Source: Hofstenia miamia (taxonomy: Eukaryota; Xenacoelomorpha; Acoela; Hofsteniidae). From it: a stretch of DNA of 64,000 bases. The notes beneath the pieces are model-generated. The model saw nothing but the letters and a program-made list of their open reading frames with translations, ran no database searches and was not told the DNA's origin. The stretch covers positions 371,054-435,053 of the forward strand of contig CABFPE010000342.1 in assembly GCA_900660155.1 (NCBI GenBank), written 5' to 3'. Below, in pieces: positions 30,819 through 42,700 of the stretch. How positions within the stretch are numbered: the first letter of the stretch is position 1; each line of letters opens with the position of its first letter. The translations under genes were made by a program, and so were the position numbers.

Positions 30819-33800
30819 CAACTTACAAAATGCTATTTTTCTAAAATTGTGATCTAAATGTTTGCTTAGTTTGAAGAAGTGACAAGTTTTAAACGTGTAT
30901 TTTTATGATATGAAAAGACAAAGAAGAAAATCTAACATATCAATCATTTTTTATGGCAGTCACAAATCATATAAATTTGACCATCGCTCAAATATTACAT
31001 TATGTGGCTTCATTTAAACCAAAGTATGTCTACTTATGACAAACTATTAGTTAGCGCTTTGTTTAATCACAACGCAAAGCTGCAGAAAATTACTAAAAAT
31101 TGAGTAAATTTAGGAAATTAAAAGAAGTCTATTATAAAAAACCAATAATAGAGGTCGCTTCGATTTGAAATATCACTGCAAACCAGAAATTAAATAAAAT
31201 GCCAAAGCAATAAAGCGATTAAAAGTTAACAGTTAACATTAACACTAATGGAGAGTAATTCGTAAACTAATGGCTCTTTCAACATTTCTACTATTCAATG
31301 CTGGTAGAAATAGTTTCGTTTCTATTAAATTGCCTGCTAAGTGGTGGATAAATAAAAAGTGATTAATAATTTAATTTAATAAAACTCAATAAATATCGTC
31401 ATCGTCCAAGCAAATGAAATAAATTTTGTGTCGATTGCGAAAAAATCTTTTGCAAATAAATTTCTGATTAAACGAAAGGCCTAGAAAAGGCAAACTCAGA
31501 CATCATTTCTGCCTAAATTAATAAATCTTTTATGAAAACAGATTTCGGTAATTGGAATTAAATTTAATAATTTAAGATTGTCATTTATATCAAAACAAAC
31601 AAGCGTGTTGATTGAAGATGTTTGTTAAAATAATCCAATAATTACATTCAATACAGAAGAAATAAATACATTATGTAAAGACCTTCTAATTATTTTAACA
31701 ATTAATTTTAACGTAGACGCAGGAAATGTTGCGGTCTCTGTGGTTATTCCAATTATAAAGAGATAAAGGTGAATTTAATACGTCTTTCGGGCAGAATTAA
31801 GAGAACTTCAAAAATAGATTTCACTGACAAAAAATCAGATTGTAGAAATCCTTATTGCGAAGAAAAGATCGTTAGTAACAGAAAATGAAGAATGATGAAA
31901 TGAATTAAAAGCAATTAATTGATCAGATAATTAAGAATTTCATTTTTGTTTGCCAATTAATCGATATCTTGATACGACCGAACGTTGTACATAAACAATT
32001 TCAATTCAAGTTTTAGTTTTAGTGCCAATACCAAGAAGCCTAGGCATCGAAATCACGTTGACGCATAATAGCTGGTCACCAGCAAAATTTTCCAAAACTA
32101 CAGATTGTGAAACTGAGTGACATGAAAAAGAATTGAAGACATATAATGATAATATTCATATGTGTGATTCGTATATTGATGGTGTGGAGATCATATTGCT
32201 CCACATAGTTGACATTACATTAACAACTAAATATTATTAGTTCGATATCTCAAATTTATGAAATGCACTTAATTCTTACACAGAATGTAAAGCGAAGATT
32301 ATACACTAATTTTGGGCAACCAATTACTAAACACAATCGTTAATTACAGAGAAAATGTGAAATTGCATTAGGCTTCAAACGTGACGTAATGTAGGAAGTA
32401 CTGACATTAAGTTGGATGCACTTCCTGTTTTTTGCCTGATCTAATATACGTAATCACATAATAATGGGCGTGGGAAGCATAAGTAAAACATGCAGCCGAA
32501 ATGGATCAGGTTTACTTAAATTGTCATAGAACCAAAGCGGTAAAAAATCCGTTGGAAGTCATAAGCGAATGTGGTTGTTTCTGTGTGATTGGGAAAGGGG
32601 TTTGTGATAAGAAAAGTGGAATTGAGAAATGAACGAAAATTGAAAGTGATAAATAAAAGCACGTGAGATTAGAAGGCGAATGCGGAGTGAACAGTATAAA
32701 TGATGGAAATAAACGCTACACACAATGAGAGTGGAAAAGCTAATTTCGGTTACCATGTCAATGCTGACGTCAATAAACGATTAAGCGCACACGATCAGAA
32801 TAGTGGAACGGGTGAAAGTTTAATTCCATATTAAATCAGTAGTATAATACTCTTCTTAGTATAATAGAGAGATTAAGCAGAGCAAGTCTCCCTAATTATT
32901 TCCATGAATTTATTGCATTACATTGTATGCGGGAGAGAGTTCACTTTATTAACGAAATCGCAATTTAAGAAATTAATCTCTTCAATTCGTAGACACAGAT
33001 ATCAATATCAATGTTCAAGGATTTACGCTTGTCAAAACTTTGACAACTACATACGTGAATCGTAGATTGCTTCGACAGAATATCGAGTCAATATTGGCTA
33101 ACTAGTTTAGATTTTAAACTCGCTACTATCTTTATACATAGGCATATCGGATTCCTGTCCAACCGAATAATTGACTCCGTTGGACTTATCTCGCTCTCGG
33201 AAACTAGTCTAGCATAGTAAACTAGTAGTCATTCCAGGAATGATATCAGTGACATGTCTTAACAACCAATGATGCATAAATGCATAACCTCATTCAACTT
33301 GCGATTACAGACACTTCTTTAACCAGTTCACTCAATGCACTGCGTGAGCGTTGCTTTGATCTATTTATNATCAGTAGTATAATACTCTTCTTAGTATAAT
33401 AGAGAGATTAAGCAGAGCAAGTCTCCCTAATTATTTCCATGAATTTATTGCATTACATTGTATGCGGGAGAGAGTTCACTTTATTAACGAAATCGCAATT
33501 TAAGAAATTAATCTCTTCAATTCGTAGACACAGATATCAATATCAATGTTCAAGGATTTACGCTTGTCAAAACTTTGACAACTACATACGTGAATCGTAG
33601 ATTGCTTCGACAGAATATCGAGTCAATATTGGCTAACTAGTTTAGATTTTAAACTCGCTACTATCTTTATACATAGGCATATCGGATTCCTGTCCAACCG
33701 AATAATTGACTCCGTTGGACTTATCTCGCTCTCGGAAACTAGTCTAGCATAGTAAACTAGTAGTCATTCCAGGAATGATATCAGTGACATGTCTTAACAA

Positions 33801-34380
33801 CCAATGATGCATAAATGCATAACCTCATTCAACTTGCGATTACAGACACTTCTTTAACCAGTTCACTCAATGCACTGCGTGAGCGTTGCTTTGATCTATT
33901 TATAGTACTCGTAATTAAATTCCAAATGCAAAATGGCTAATAATGGGGTGTCACATGTGTATGAATACAGGCACATTTTATACTTTAGTTAATTAATTCG
34001 AATGTAGTGCAAGGTCGAAGAAGATACTGAAAAAGTGGGAGGTCTGAAAGTGAAATCTAACTCGCGAAACGAAATATGTGACCTTAAAATTTAACTCACC
34101 ATGAATATTGGTGATATCACAGGAGACGAAATGATAATTAGACGATAACATTTATTAGAGAATTGAAATAGTAGTTTATTAAAATCCAGGCAATGGCCAG
34201 TAAACGGAGATGACAAATATTTTCCAATTGGATTAATCTGCGAGAAAATCAAATACAATTTGGCTAGAAAATGCAGCAGAGAAAAGACCGCTGCCAATTC
34301 TTTAAATATTAATATAACTGAAATGAAAGAAAGTCTATGTGTGAGGATAAAACGTCCAGAAAATAAATATGGTAGGGTGC
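30819..34380. other. Region with no recognised gene; contains an assembly duplication
   Basis: AT-rich sequence. The 534-bp duplicated block around the n at 33369 is listed separately. The duplicated block is somewhat less AT-rich than its surroundings but shows no coding signal. Confidence 0.5.
32835..33903. repeat. 534-bp direct repeat around a single n (likely assembly artefact)
   Basis: 32835-33368 and 33370-33903 appear identical and are separated only by the n at 33369. This is expected from an unmerged overlap of two contigs, not from a biological tandem duplication. Confidence 0.88.
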
Positions 34381-34733
34381 GACGATATACGTATACGTAT
34401 ACCATTGTTATACGTATACTATACACATAATTTATGTATACCAATATTGCTTGTATATGCCTGTTCACCAATAAAGTTTTTTATTAATTCAAACCTAAGC
34501 CTGTAAAAATGGAGGGATTTTCCTTTGCTGATGTGGTCTTCTTGTGTCAGAAGGCATATGCCTAATCCGGCACCTGACTGACATTGCTGGCTGCTGCCCA
34601 CTAGTGGCTTGTTGTGATTATTGAACCCCGCGCCGCGTTAATATACGTAAACTACACGTATAGTACACGTATATTATACATGTATACTATACGTACAATC
34701 TGTATACCACATTAGCGGTACACGTATATCGTC
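34381..34733. mobile_element. Possible miniature inverted-repeat element with TATACGTATAC-rich ends
   Basis: The left end starts GACGATATACGTATAC; the right end reads GTACACGTATATCGTC, its near-perfect reverse complement. Both subterminal regions (about 70-100 bp) are dense in palindromic tatacgtatac-like words, while the centre (34500-34640) is less AT-rich with a CGCGCCGCG patch. I could not find a clear target duplication, so the superfamily is unassigned. Confidence 0.55.
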
Positions 34734-37193
34734 CGTACACTAAAACATGGCTCATAAAAACAAAATGTACACCGAAATTTAAAAAACTTAACTTGATTTC
34801 TTAGAATACTATTCCTCAATAAATTGAATAAAACTCATCATTTTTCATAAATTTGAATATTGAATCCTGTATGAAACTTTCTAAAAAAAGTTGCGATTAA
34901 TCAATTGAAGTTATATTAGTCGACAAATTCGTTGGACAACGCTGTGAAGCCCTCCAACATTGCTCCACTTGCATTTTGGAAAAATTTCACAATTTTAAAA
35001 ATAATTTGCAAGCCGGTCTAACAATAACTAAATGTCAAGCTATGTCATTATTCAGAAATACCTAGAATATATGATTTTACAGGCTAAATAAACCACCGGA
35101 ATTCTTCAAGTTTACTCGTTCACTGATTAGTGCAACACGAAGCAGAAAGAAATGACAAACAGTAGCGTTTGCAGAGCAAATAATGCATGCAAACATGATT
35201 TGCAATCAGATTCGAACTTTAGAATCAAAGAGAAACTCTATATTATTATGTGTACATCATTGAAGAACTGATTTTACATTAAAATAGGAAAATATACTAA
35301 CTACAAGCAAAGCAAATTCTCAGGTTAACCGCATAATGATTATTCCGTTTAGTACATTTCTCATTGCAAGCAATTAGGTTAATTCTGTTTATGACAGTTT
35401 GAATGAGTGTGGTGAACTCGTCAGATTTCACTAAGGATATGTGTTTTAACAAGTTGAGTTGTGTTATAAATAGTAACCGAAATGCGTGTACAAATTGATT
35501 CATGCAACAATTGCGCTTTCGAATCTGTCAACGTAATTATTAGCTTTTCAACCTTAAATGGTTCAAAGTTTCTAGGTAGTTTTTGTAAGTTTGATAGAAA
35601 TCGTTGGTAAGTAAAACAAGGCTTTCGAATGAAAAATGAGGGTATTTCAGGAATATTCTAGTGAGGGATGGTTTGATATAATTAACAGTTATTAGAAAAC
35701 TGACCATAAAATCAAAGATAACACAAATAAGAAGTTTAGAATGAGTTGATTAAATGATTAGCACATCGCCAGGTCTTGGTATACAAAATCTTGGGCATAC
35801 AATTAAAAATAATAAAAATAGCGTGAGCTATCCTTTACTGTATCCCAAAATGGGGGCTAGCCGCAATCCCCATTTCACCTCTAAATTCGTCCCTGGTATA
35901 CATACAAATTATGACTGATTTTTAATTCAAATGAGTGGCGGTTGAATTAGACGAAGTAATAATGTGAAACACTGCACAACCTTAACAATTTTGTATTTTT
36001 TGGTTTGGGAAATGAGTTTGAGAGATACTTACAAAAAGTGTAACTTGTAAATTAAAGCTACTATAAGAGACTCAAATAAATTTGTTGTAAGTTTTAATGG
36101 AAATGGCTGACTGATAAAAATTATCAAGATTCAATAGGTTTGCAAAACGGGAAGCATTTGACAGTTGAAGTGGTCTGGGAAATAAAATTAGAAAATATTT
36201 TAACAAAACGAATTGAATTTGATTATGACTTGACAAAGAGAAGTCTGTTATTATAAATTCTTAACTCATTGCTACAGACAGAAAGAAAACGTTTTTACCT
36301 AATTACTCCATAAAAGCAGGAAATGCATTCTGATGATACAATTTCAAAAAGAGTTTCCAGGAAGTTCGCTAATACTTGTTGGTTTTTACTGATGACAATT
36401 GGAAAATTCCAATTCAAAGAAAACAATATCTACCATAGATTCTCAAATACTTAAATAATGCCTGAATATTTCATAAAAAATAACAAGATACGCCTACAGT
36501 CGCAATATTTATAATGTCCCAAACGTATACTGACAATATGAGAGACACTGTGTATCCGGGTTACATCAGATGTCAAAGAATTATTCCCCAAATTCAAAAC
36601 CAATTATAGAACTATGCCATTATTTGATTATATATATAATGCAACACAAAATCTATTACATAATAATACGACACTTTAAAAAGCTTGACATCTGCTTCGA
36701 TTGTTCACTTGAAATTGTCTCTACTCAGTGACGTTCTTAACAGACTTTGAATGTTAAAAAAGTGTCAATTAAAACCGAGTTATTGAGAGCAATTAAGCAA
36801 CTAATGCGGCAGTACGAGGAAAGAAATGACGAATACACAGCATATTTTTAGTCAGCACTTTGTAAGTAACTTCAAAGTGTAAACGTTATGTCTTCCAAAT
36901 CCAATAAAGTTCAACCTAACGTTTTACAATTATTTTCTCATTCCTTGATAAAGACAGCAAATCAAAATCCACACTCCTCATGACTGGATTGATGTGTGAC
37001 TCTTACTACAGATTGCACTCCAAAACTGATTTCAGCTTCCGTCCGTTACATTGCCTACTTATAAATTACTATATTATTCCATTTATAGTTGCACAAAATG
37101 CATGGTGGAAAAATTCCAGTGCTTGTTTCCAAACATTCGGGTTCACAAACTCAGTAATTAACAAAACCATTGTATTGTATACCTTATATATAT
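34734..37193. other. Region with no recognised gene
   Basis: AT-rich. A G-rich/C-rich patch at 35845-35896 (gggggctagccgcaatcccc and ctctaaattcgtccctgg) resembles one end of a hAT-like miniature element, but no partner end was found. Confidence 0.45.
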
Positions 37194-37201
37194 GCAGTAT
37201 A

Positions 37202-37623
37202 CAGTGTTGGGAAAAAATCCGATTTAAATTAAAAAATCAAAAAAATCGGATTTTTTGATTTAAATCGGATTTATTGATTTAAATCGGATTTTTTTACCTA
37301 AATTTCAATTTTACCCAGACAATCTTCCAAGGTAGCAAATATTAGAAATCCTTTTGATACTACTATTTATGAAATACGATAATTTCATCAATTTGAAATA
37401 AACTGAAGATAAAAAACATGCAAAACAACATTTCAGGGCTGACCAATTCATTCCAATATCAGGGCAATGACTTCAAAACAATTAGAATACACTACTTGCA
37501 TCTCTTTTAGTGTACTTGATTTAAATCAATAATTTAACTAATAATGTGCTTTGATTTAAATCATGATTTAAATCCGATTTAAATCAATGATTTAAATCAA
37601 GTGATTTAAATCGACCAACACTG
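37202..37623. mobile_element. hAT-type miniature element with exact 8-bp target duplication
   Basis: The ends are CAGTGTTGGG... and ...CCAACACTG. gcagtata flanks both sides exactly (37194-37201 and 37624-37631). The element is 422 bp. Both arms carry many copies of the palindrome GATTTAAATC or ATTTAAATC (37219-37292 and 37508-37611), with a non-repetitive AT-rich centre. It has no coding capacity. Confidence 0.9.
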
Positions 37624-37696
37624 GCAGTATACAATACAAAAATATTTTTTCAGCTTTAAAATTTATCAATTGATTTATATATAATTTAGTTCGAAC

Positions 37697-37953
37697 CATT
37701 GGTGCGTATAGGCGACCGCGCACCCACCCCTTTTTGGGGCCAGCTGCGAACACTTAAGAAAATTGTTCTCTTTTTCTCAAAATTGAAAATAATTCACCTT
37801 AATTCCAGATATTATCAATCGATTTGCTGCTAAAAACAAACGATTGAATTTTGTGTAAGCTTACTATTGTTCAAACTTTTTTTTACAATTTTTTTCTGTA
37901 AAAATGTGTGTCAGCTCCCACCCCCCCCTTTAAAAATCCTAAACGCGTCTCTG
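37697..37953. mobile_element. Possible degenerate hAT-like miniature element
   Basis: The left end CATTGGTGCGTATAGG and the reverse complement of the right end, CAGAGACGCGTTTAGG, agree at 11 of the first 18 positions. The interior has the G/C-tract blocks often seen in such elements (cacccacccctttttgggg; cccaccccccccttt). Flanking 8-mers gttcgaac and gtttggcc agree at 5 of 8. Weak but consistent with an old copy right next to the 37.2-kb element. Confidence 0.4.
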
Positions 37954-39401
37954 GTTTGGCCATAAGGTCAGACTGAATTAAAGGTCATTTTCAAACATAC
38001 AAAATAAAATTTTCTAATGGAGAGTGCGGATTAAATTACTTTGAATTTAGTCTTTAATGAATCTTGGAAATAATGTCATTTTGACTTTAGAAATTGAAAC
38101 GAAATTATTTGAGAGAATAACGAATGAGAATGATAAAAATGCATGCTGTTATCGAATTGAATGTTTTAAACTCAGCGCGTACTGTCCCACGTATTAAACT
38201 GTTAATAGAAACCACGACAAACAAACTTAATCCCACAAGATAGTGAACAATGCCGTTGGTAGAGGTGAAAGCACTGCAGGAGGCGATCAAATATTTTGGT
38301 ACACAACTGCTACAATCCTGTTACTGTACGAGTGTTGCATAACATGTGAAAGAAGGCCTATTACACCTTACAGTACAAATATCTATTCCTATATAACGAA
38401 TAAAGCTATAAAGAATGATTTATGCAATGACATAAGAATGAGACAAGGCCAAAATATAGTTGTAATTTATTGTTTAGCGATGCTTTAAAATCAACTTTTT
38501 GTATGTCTCCTACTTTTACAGTACTCTGTTTCAGATATGATTGGCAAAAAGTCTATTTTTTTTTACAAAAAAACGCTTTAAACGTTGAAATAATATATTT
38601 TTGCTCTTAGGCAGGCCCACATCAAAGTACTAAAATTTTGCTGAAAACCCATACTAACAAACGTTGAATTATATAAACTTATCAACATTCATTTTTCCTT
38701 TCATACACGTAAGCAAAACACAAGTTTTAAATTTTTTTTGGTAGAAAATCGGTTATGAAATCACGATTGGATGAAACCCAAAAAAATTTGCCAAACTTTC
38801 CACAAAGTTGTACATAAATTTGAAACAAACATTGCAAAAACCCGTTGTTTTAAACAATACTTAAAACATGTTTTAAATATGTCATCTTAAGACATGCCAA
38901 CCCTGGCTACAGAGATGGACACAAGACAGACCGAAAAAACTAAGTTATGATAATAAAATATAACTTCTGTTATAGGTTGGAAATACTTAATAAAGAGTGG
39001 TAAAATAAAAAACTATTTTAGATTTTTAAATGAACGTTGATTGACAGATTGAGTAGCTTTGTAGTGGTTTGACATTTGCAATCAATGCGATGGCGTACCT
39101 AGAATTTTTCTCTAAGGCAACAAATGTACTTGGAGGATGACCATGATGGTTTCTCATTGTTGAATTGAAATGTTTTTTTCAAATAAGAATAGCTCACGTA
39201 TAATGAAGTCATTAACAAGTGTTAAGGGCTTTTGTATCAGATACATGCAGAGATGATTTTACTAAAATGTAATAGATTAAAATCACCAAGGGATCATTAC
39301 AGCCACTTCTGGAATCAATTGGAATTTTTACATGAATCGCTTTATGGCCGGGCAGAGTCGAGGAAGATCAGAAAAATGTGCCGCATATTCATTATTGCTG
39401 T
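37954..39401. other. Region with no recognised gene
   Basis: AT-rich. The word cagagatggacac at 38914-38926 matches the terminus of the 56.7-kb element, but no opposite end is nearby. Open frames at 38105-38290 and 38243-38488 have no recognisable domain. Confidence 0.45.
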
Positions 39402-39409
39402 GTCTACAT

Positions 39410-39704
39410 CAGAATTGTCAACGAGCCGAGCCTGAACAGGGCTTTCGATATGCAACGTGCCCCAAAACGAGCCTTTATTAAGGAAAGCAAACTCATAGTT
39501 CTGCTTGTTAATTTATTTATGCAGATTTTTCTTATTTTTTCATTAAATATACCTTATTTATAATCATATTTTAAAATGTTTATTAAATACTAGAAAGAGC
39601 TATGTAAATAATTCTGAGTGGAATATTTTTTAAAAAAACGAGCCTCATTGAAAGGTTCTATGTGGCGAACCGAGCTTAAAAATTTCGGCTCGTTGACAAG
39701 TCTG
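39410..39704. mobile_element. Miniature hAT-type element, family 'GTCAACGAGCC', copy 1
   Basis: The ends are CAGAATTGTCAACGAGCCGA and TCGGCTCGTTGACAAGTCTG, inverted repeats of about 20 bp with one mismatch. gtctacat flanks both sides exactly (39402-39409 and 39705-39712). It is 295 bp and non-coding. It is clearly the same family as the element at 60764-61093, sharing ends and internal words such as tttttcttattttt, atgtttattaaat and cgagcctcatt. Confidence 0.92.
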
Positions 39705-39712
39705 GTCTACAT

Positions 39713-42700
39713 CTGTTTAAAAAATAAATAAATGGTAAAACTGAACAGTTATTAAAATGTTACATTAAAGTGAGCCTCGAAGTTTAAAATAACGAGATTG
39801 GATAACGTCAGAAAATTGGATTGGAATATATTTGGAGAAAGATTAATTTCATTAATGAATTTGCGATGTAATATATTTAAAATCAGCCAGCTACAATTAT
39901 AGAGACGTGTTAAATATAGAATTTATTGAGCACATAAATGAGTTTCTCTCATAACCTGACTTGCAAATTACTTTGACGAAATTGGTTTTGTTAGAGCAAT
40001 TGATTGCTAGCTTTTGTAACAAAGCCAACCACTGCTTAACAATCAATTGCTTATCAAATTGGAATGGGTTGACGCAAGATATTTCGATTAACATGCTTTC
40101 AACGGATTTTAATACTGTTGAAACCTATGGAATTTGCTTTCCCAAATTCGATATCAAAGTTTCTCAGCTAGAAGCACATTTAAAGAACAAAGTACGCCCG
40201 AAAATTGCAAGATAAAATCACTCTTTAAAAATCAATGCTACTTTTTACAAACAATGCAAAATTTGGCTTTTCATATGCCTGCTTCAAAGAAAAACTGAAC
40301 GTGAATTGAAGGATATTTAACAAGTGATTATATTTAATAACTTTTTCCGAATTCTTTCCGGTAAACTCTATTCGAATGAGTCATTCCCACTAAACTCGAG
40401 AATTCACGAATAAAATAATAAAAAAATAATTTGGATGGAAATAAATTGTGCATTTATTAAATCGCTGCGAAACGCACTTGTGTTTATTTGACAAACAGTA
40501 GTTGAATACACTAAGTGATATCTAAGCGCATAGCTAAAACAAACAACGACGATTGCTAACATTTTGATTTACTGCTTAAGCGTTGACTTCGCAACACTGC
40601 TGCGACAAGAAATCCCACGTTTAAATCGTTATTAAATCAGAACAAGCCATGCAAGCCTCTAAATTCGTTCTAATAAACTGGGGTGAAGTTGCTTGTGAAA
40701 TTAAATCCCTTGCGTTTACATAACGTATCCATCTTTTTATTAATATATAAACCCTTAAAATGATTTTGATACTTTTCAATATGGATCTGTAATCAATTGA
40801 ACAAAGCTTAAACTAAGGTGTGAAACTTAATTATATGTATATGAACTCAGATATAGGCATCTGTTTATCAACAAGAATTGATGGAAATAACGTCAAAGTA
40901 ATATTCGTAAAAAATTATATTCAATTGCGGTTGATCTCACTTGATGAGAGTTCTTATACCACTGCTAACCACAAACAATCACGGTGTTTACAAATTGAAT
41001 TCACAACACACAAAGAGCTATTATTAGTCACTTGGCTAGAAAATTGACTTAACCATTTCCAACTTCATTAAATTTGCAGATTTAAGTGACAAAGAAAAAT
41101 TTTCTTTGCTACTACTGTATCAAGATACGCTATTACTTCAATACACTTAAACTATAGTCAGTGGTTTTTGGCATGACCACCAAGTATAATATATGACGTA
41201 CATTTTTAGGCTCTGTATGAGGTTCATATAATGCGTAGGTTCTAGAAAAGCTCAAGAACTTTATGTGACCCTTGAACAAATGTCTGATTCTTCACGAAAG
41301 TCAAACTTTAAGGAAACGAATTGAATAAAATCTTTAAAATCGGAATAACTTATTAGGTGATGCGTTCAAATATACGTGATAGCATTGAAGTTTAACTGGA
41401 CATCAAGGAAATAGCAGCGATATTAGCTATTGTAATGGCGATTATAAATAGCAGGTGTAATGAAATATATTGGTGACCTTTCTAGTGTAAGGAAGGCAAA
41501 GACATGAACAATGCTAAATTAATTGACAATAAATTAATCACAGCAGCCATGAAACGGTATTAACAGACAAACGATTTCCTTCACTGGAGTCCATTGTGTA
41601 TTAAATCAGGTGATTTGAAATTCATTCATTGATTCCCCATCAATGCATTCCCTTGCTCAACTGCCGAAACTACATTCCTTTAATACATAGTATCATTTCA
41701 ATTTGCACCAATAGATAATTTTAAATTTGCCTTATTTGAGGAAAAAAGTTTGGAAAAACCAAGATGTTATCTATGTTCGATCTCAAATGCGTAAAATTGC
41801 GTTGGTTGTGATCTCACCTGATAACTATCATCCAACTAACCAGCTCACAGTCAACTCTAATCTTTATTGGAAATGACATTTTAAAATACTTAAACTAGAA
41901 GTGTGCGCGGTTTGAATAATTGGGTTGCAGTAGGGTAGGCGTCTATTGTTTTAGCCAATGTGTTATATAAACTTTTGTACACGCTGTTGACATTTTTTCA
42001 AATAATGCGGCGAAATGGGATGATCCACAGCCTTAGCATCTCTATCTTACTTCACCGAACCATGGCAAGGTGCTATTTTCCTATACTTATGGCAGATCAC
42101 GTTTGATATACGATCATAAACCAAAGTAGCAAAGATTATATTTGCAAATTCAAACCGAGAGAAAAAAGAACTTTTATTATGCAGACTGGTTATTCAACGC
42201 TTGCAAATAAATATTCAAAACACCTCTTAGAATCGAGTGCGTACTCGAGTTGAATTACTTGAGTGCATTTTCACTGGTTTTGCAGCCGAATAAATTGTTC
42301 ATTGAATTGCGAGGAAAAGCACGTCGCACACTTAATACCACGAATTTCTGTAAATTTAACATGAGAAAACAGAAATGCACTTGAACATAAAAAATTTCAG
42401 AGATTTTTTTAACACATTTTCAATACATGCACTATGTATAATATTGCAAGGGCAAATATATATAAACTGTCAATAGCATTTACATGGAAAATTTCTTTTA
42501 ATTAATTGAACAGGTATTGTTACACCTCCAATTTAATGAGAACTTAACAACATGGTAAAATCTTAAAAATGACAATTAATGCTTCTACCAAATTTTTTAT
42601 TCATTCATGGAGGTGTCGGTCTATAGTGAAAAAATTTCAATAAGTAATTTATCTTATGAAAATGTATCCAACTTTTAAATAATTGTAACTATATTTGTAA

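Noticed and set aside
39378-39563. Open frames within 39.2-39.6 kb as genes
   Set aside because: They overlap a miniature element with exact target duplications and have no domain.
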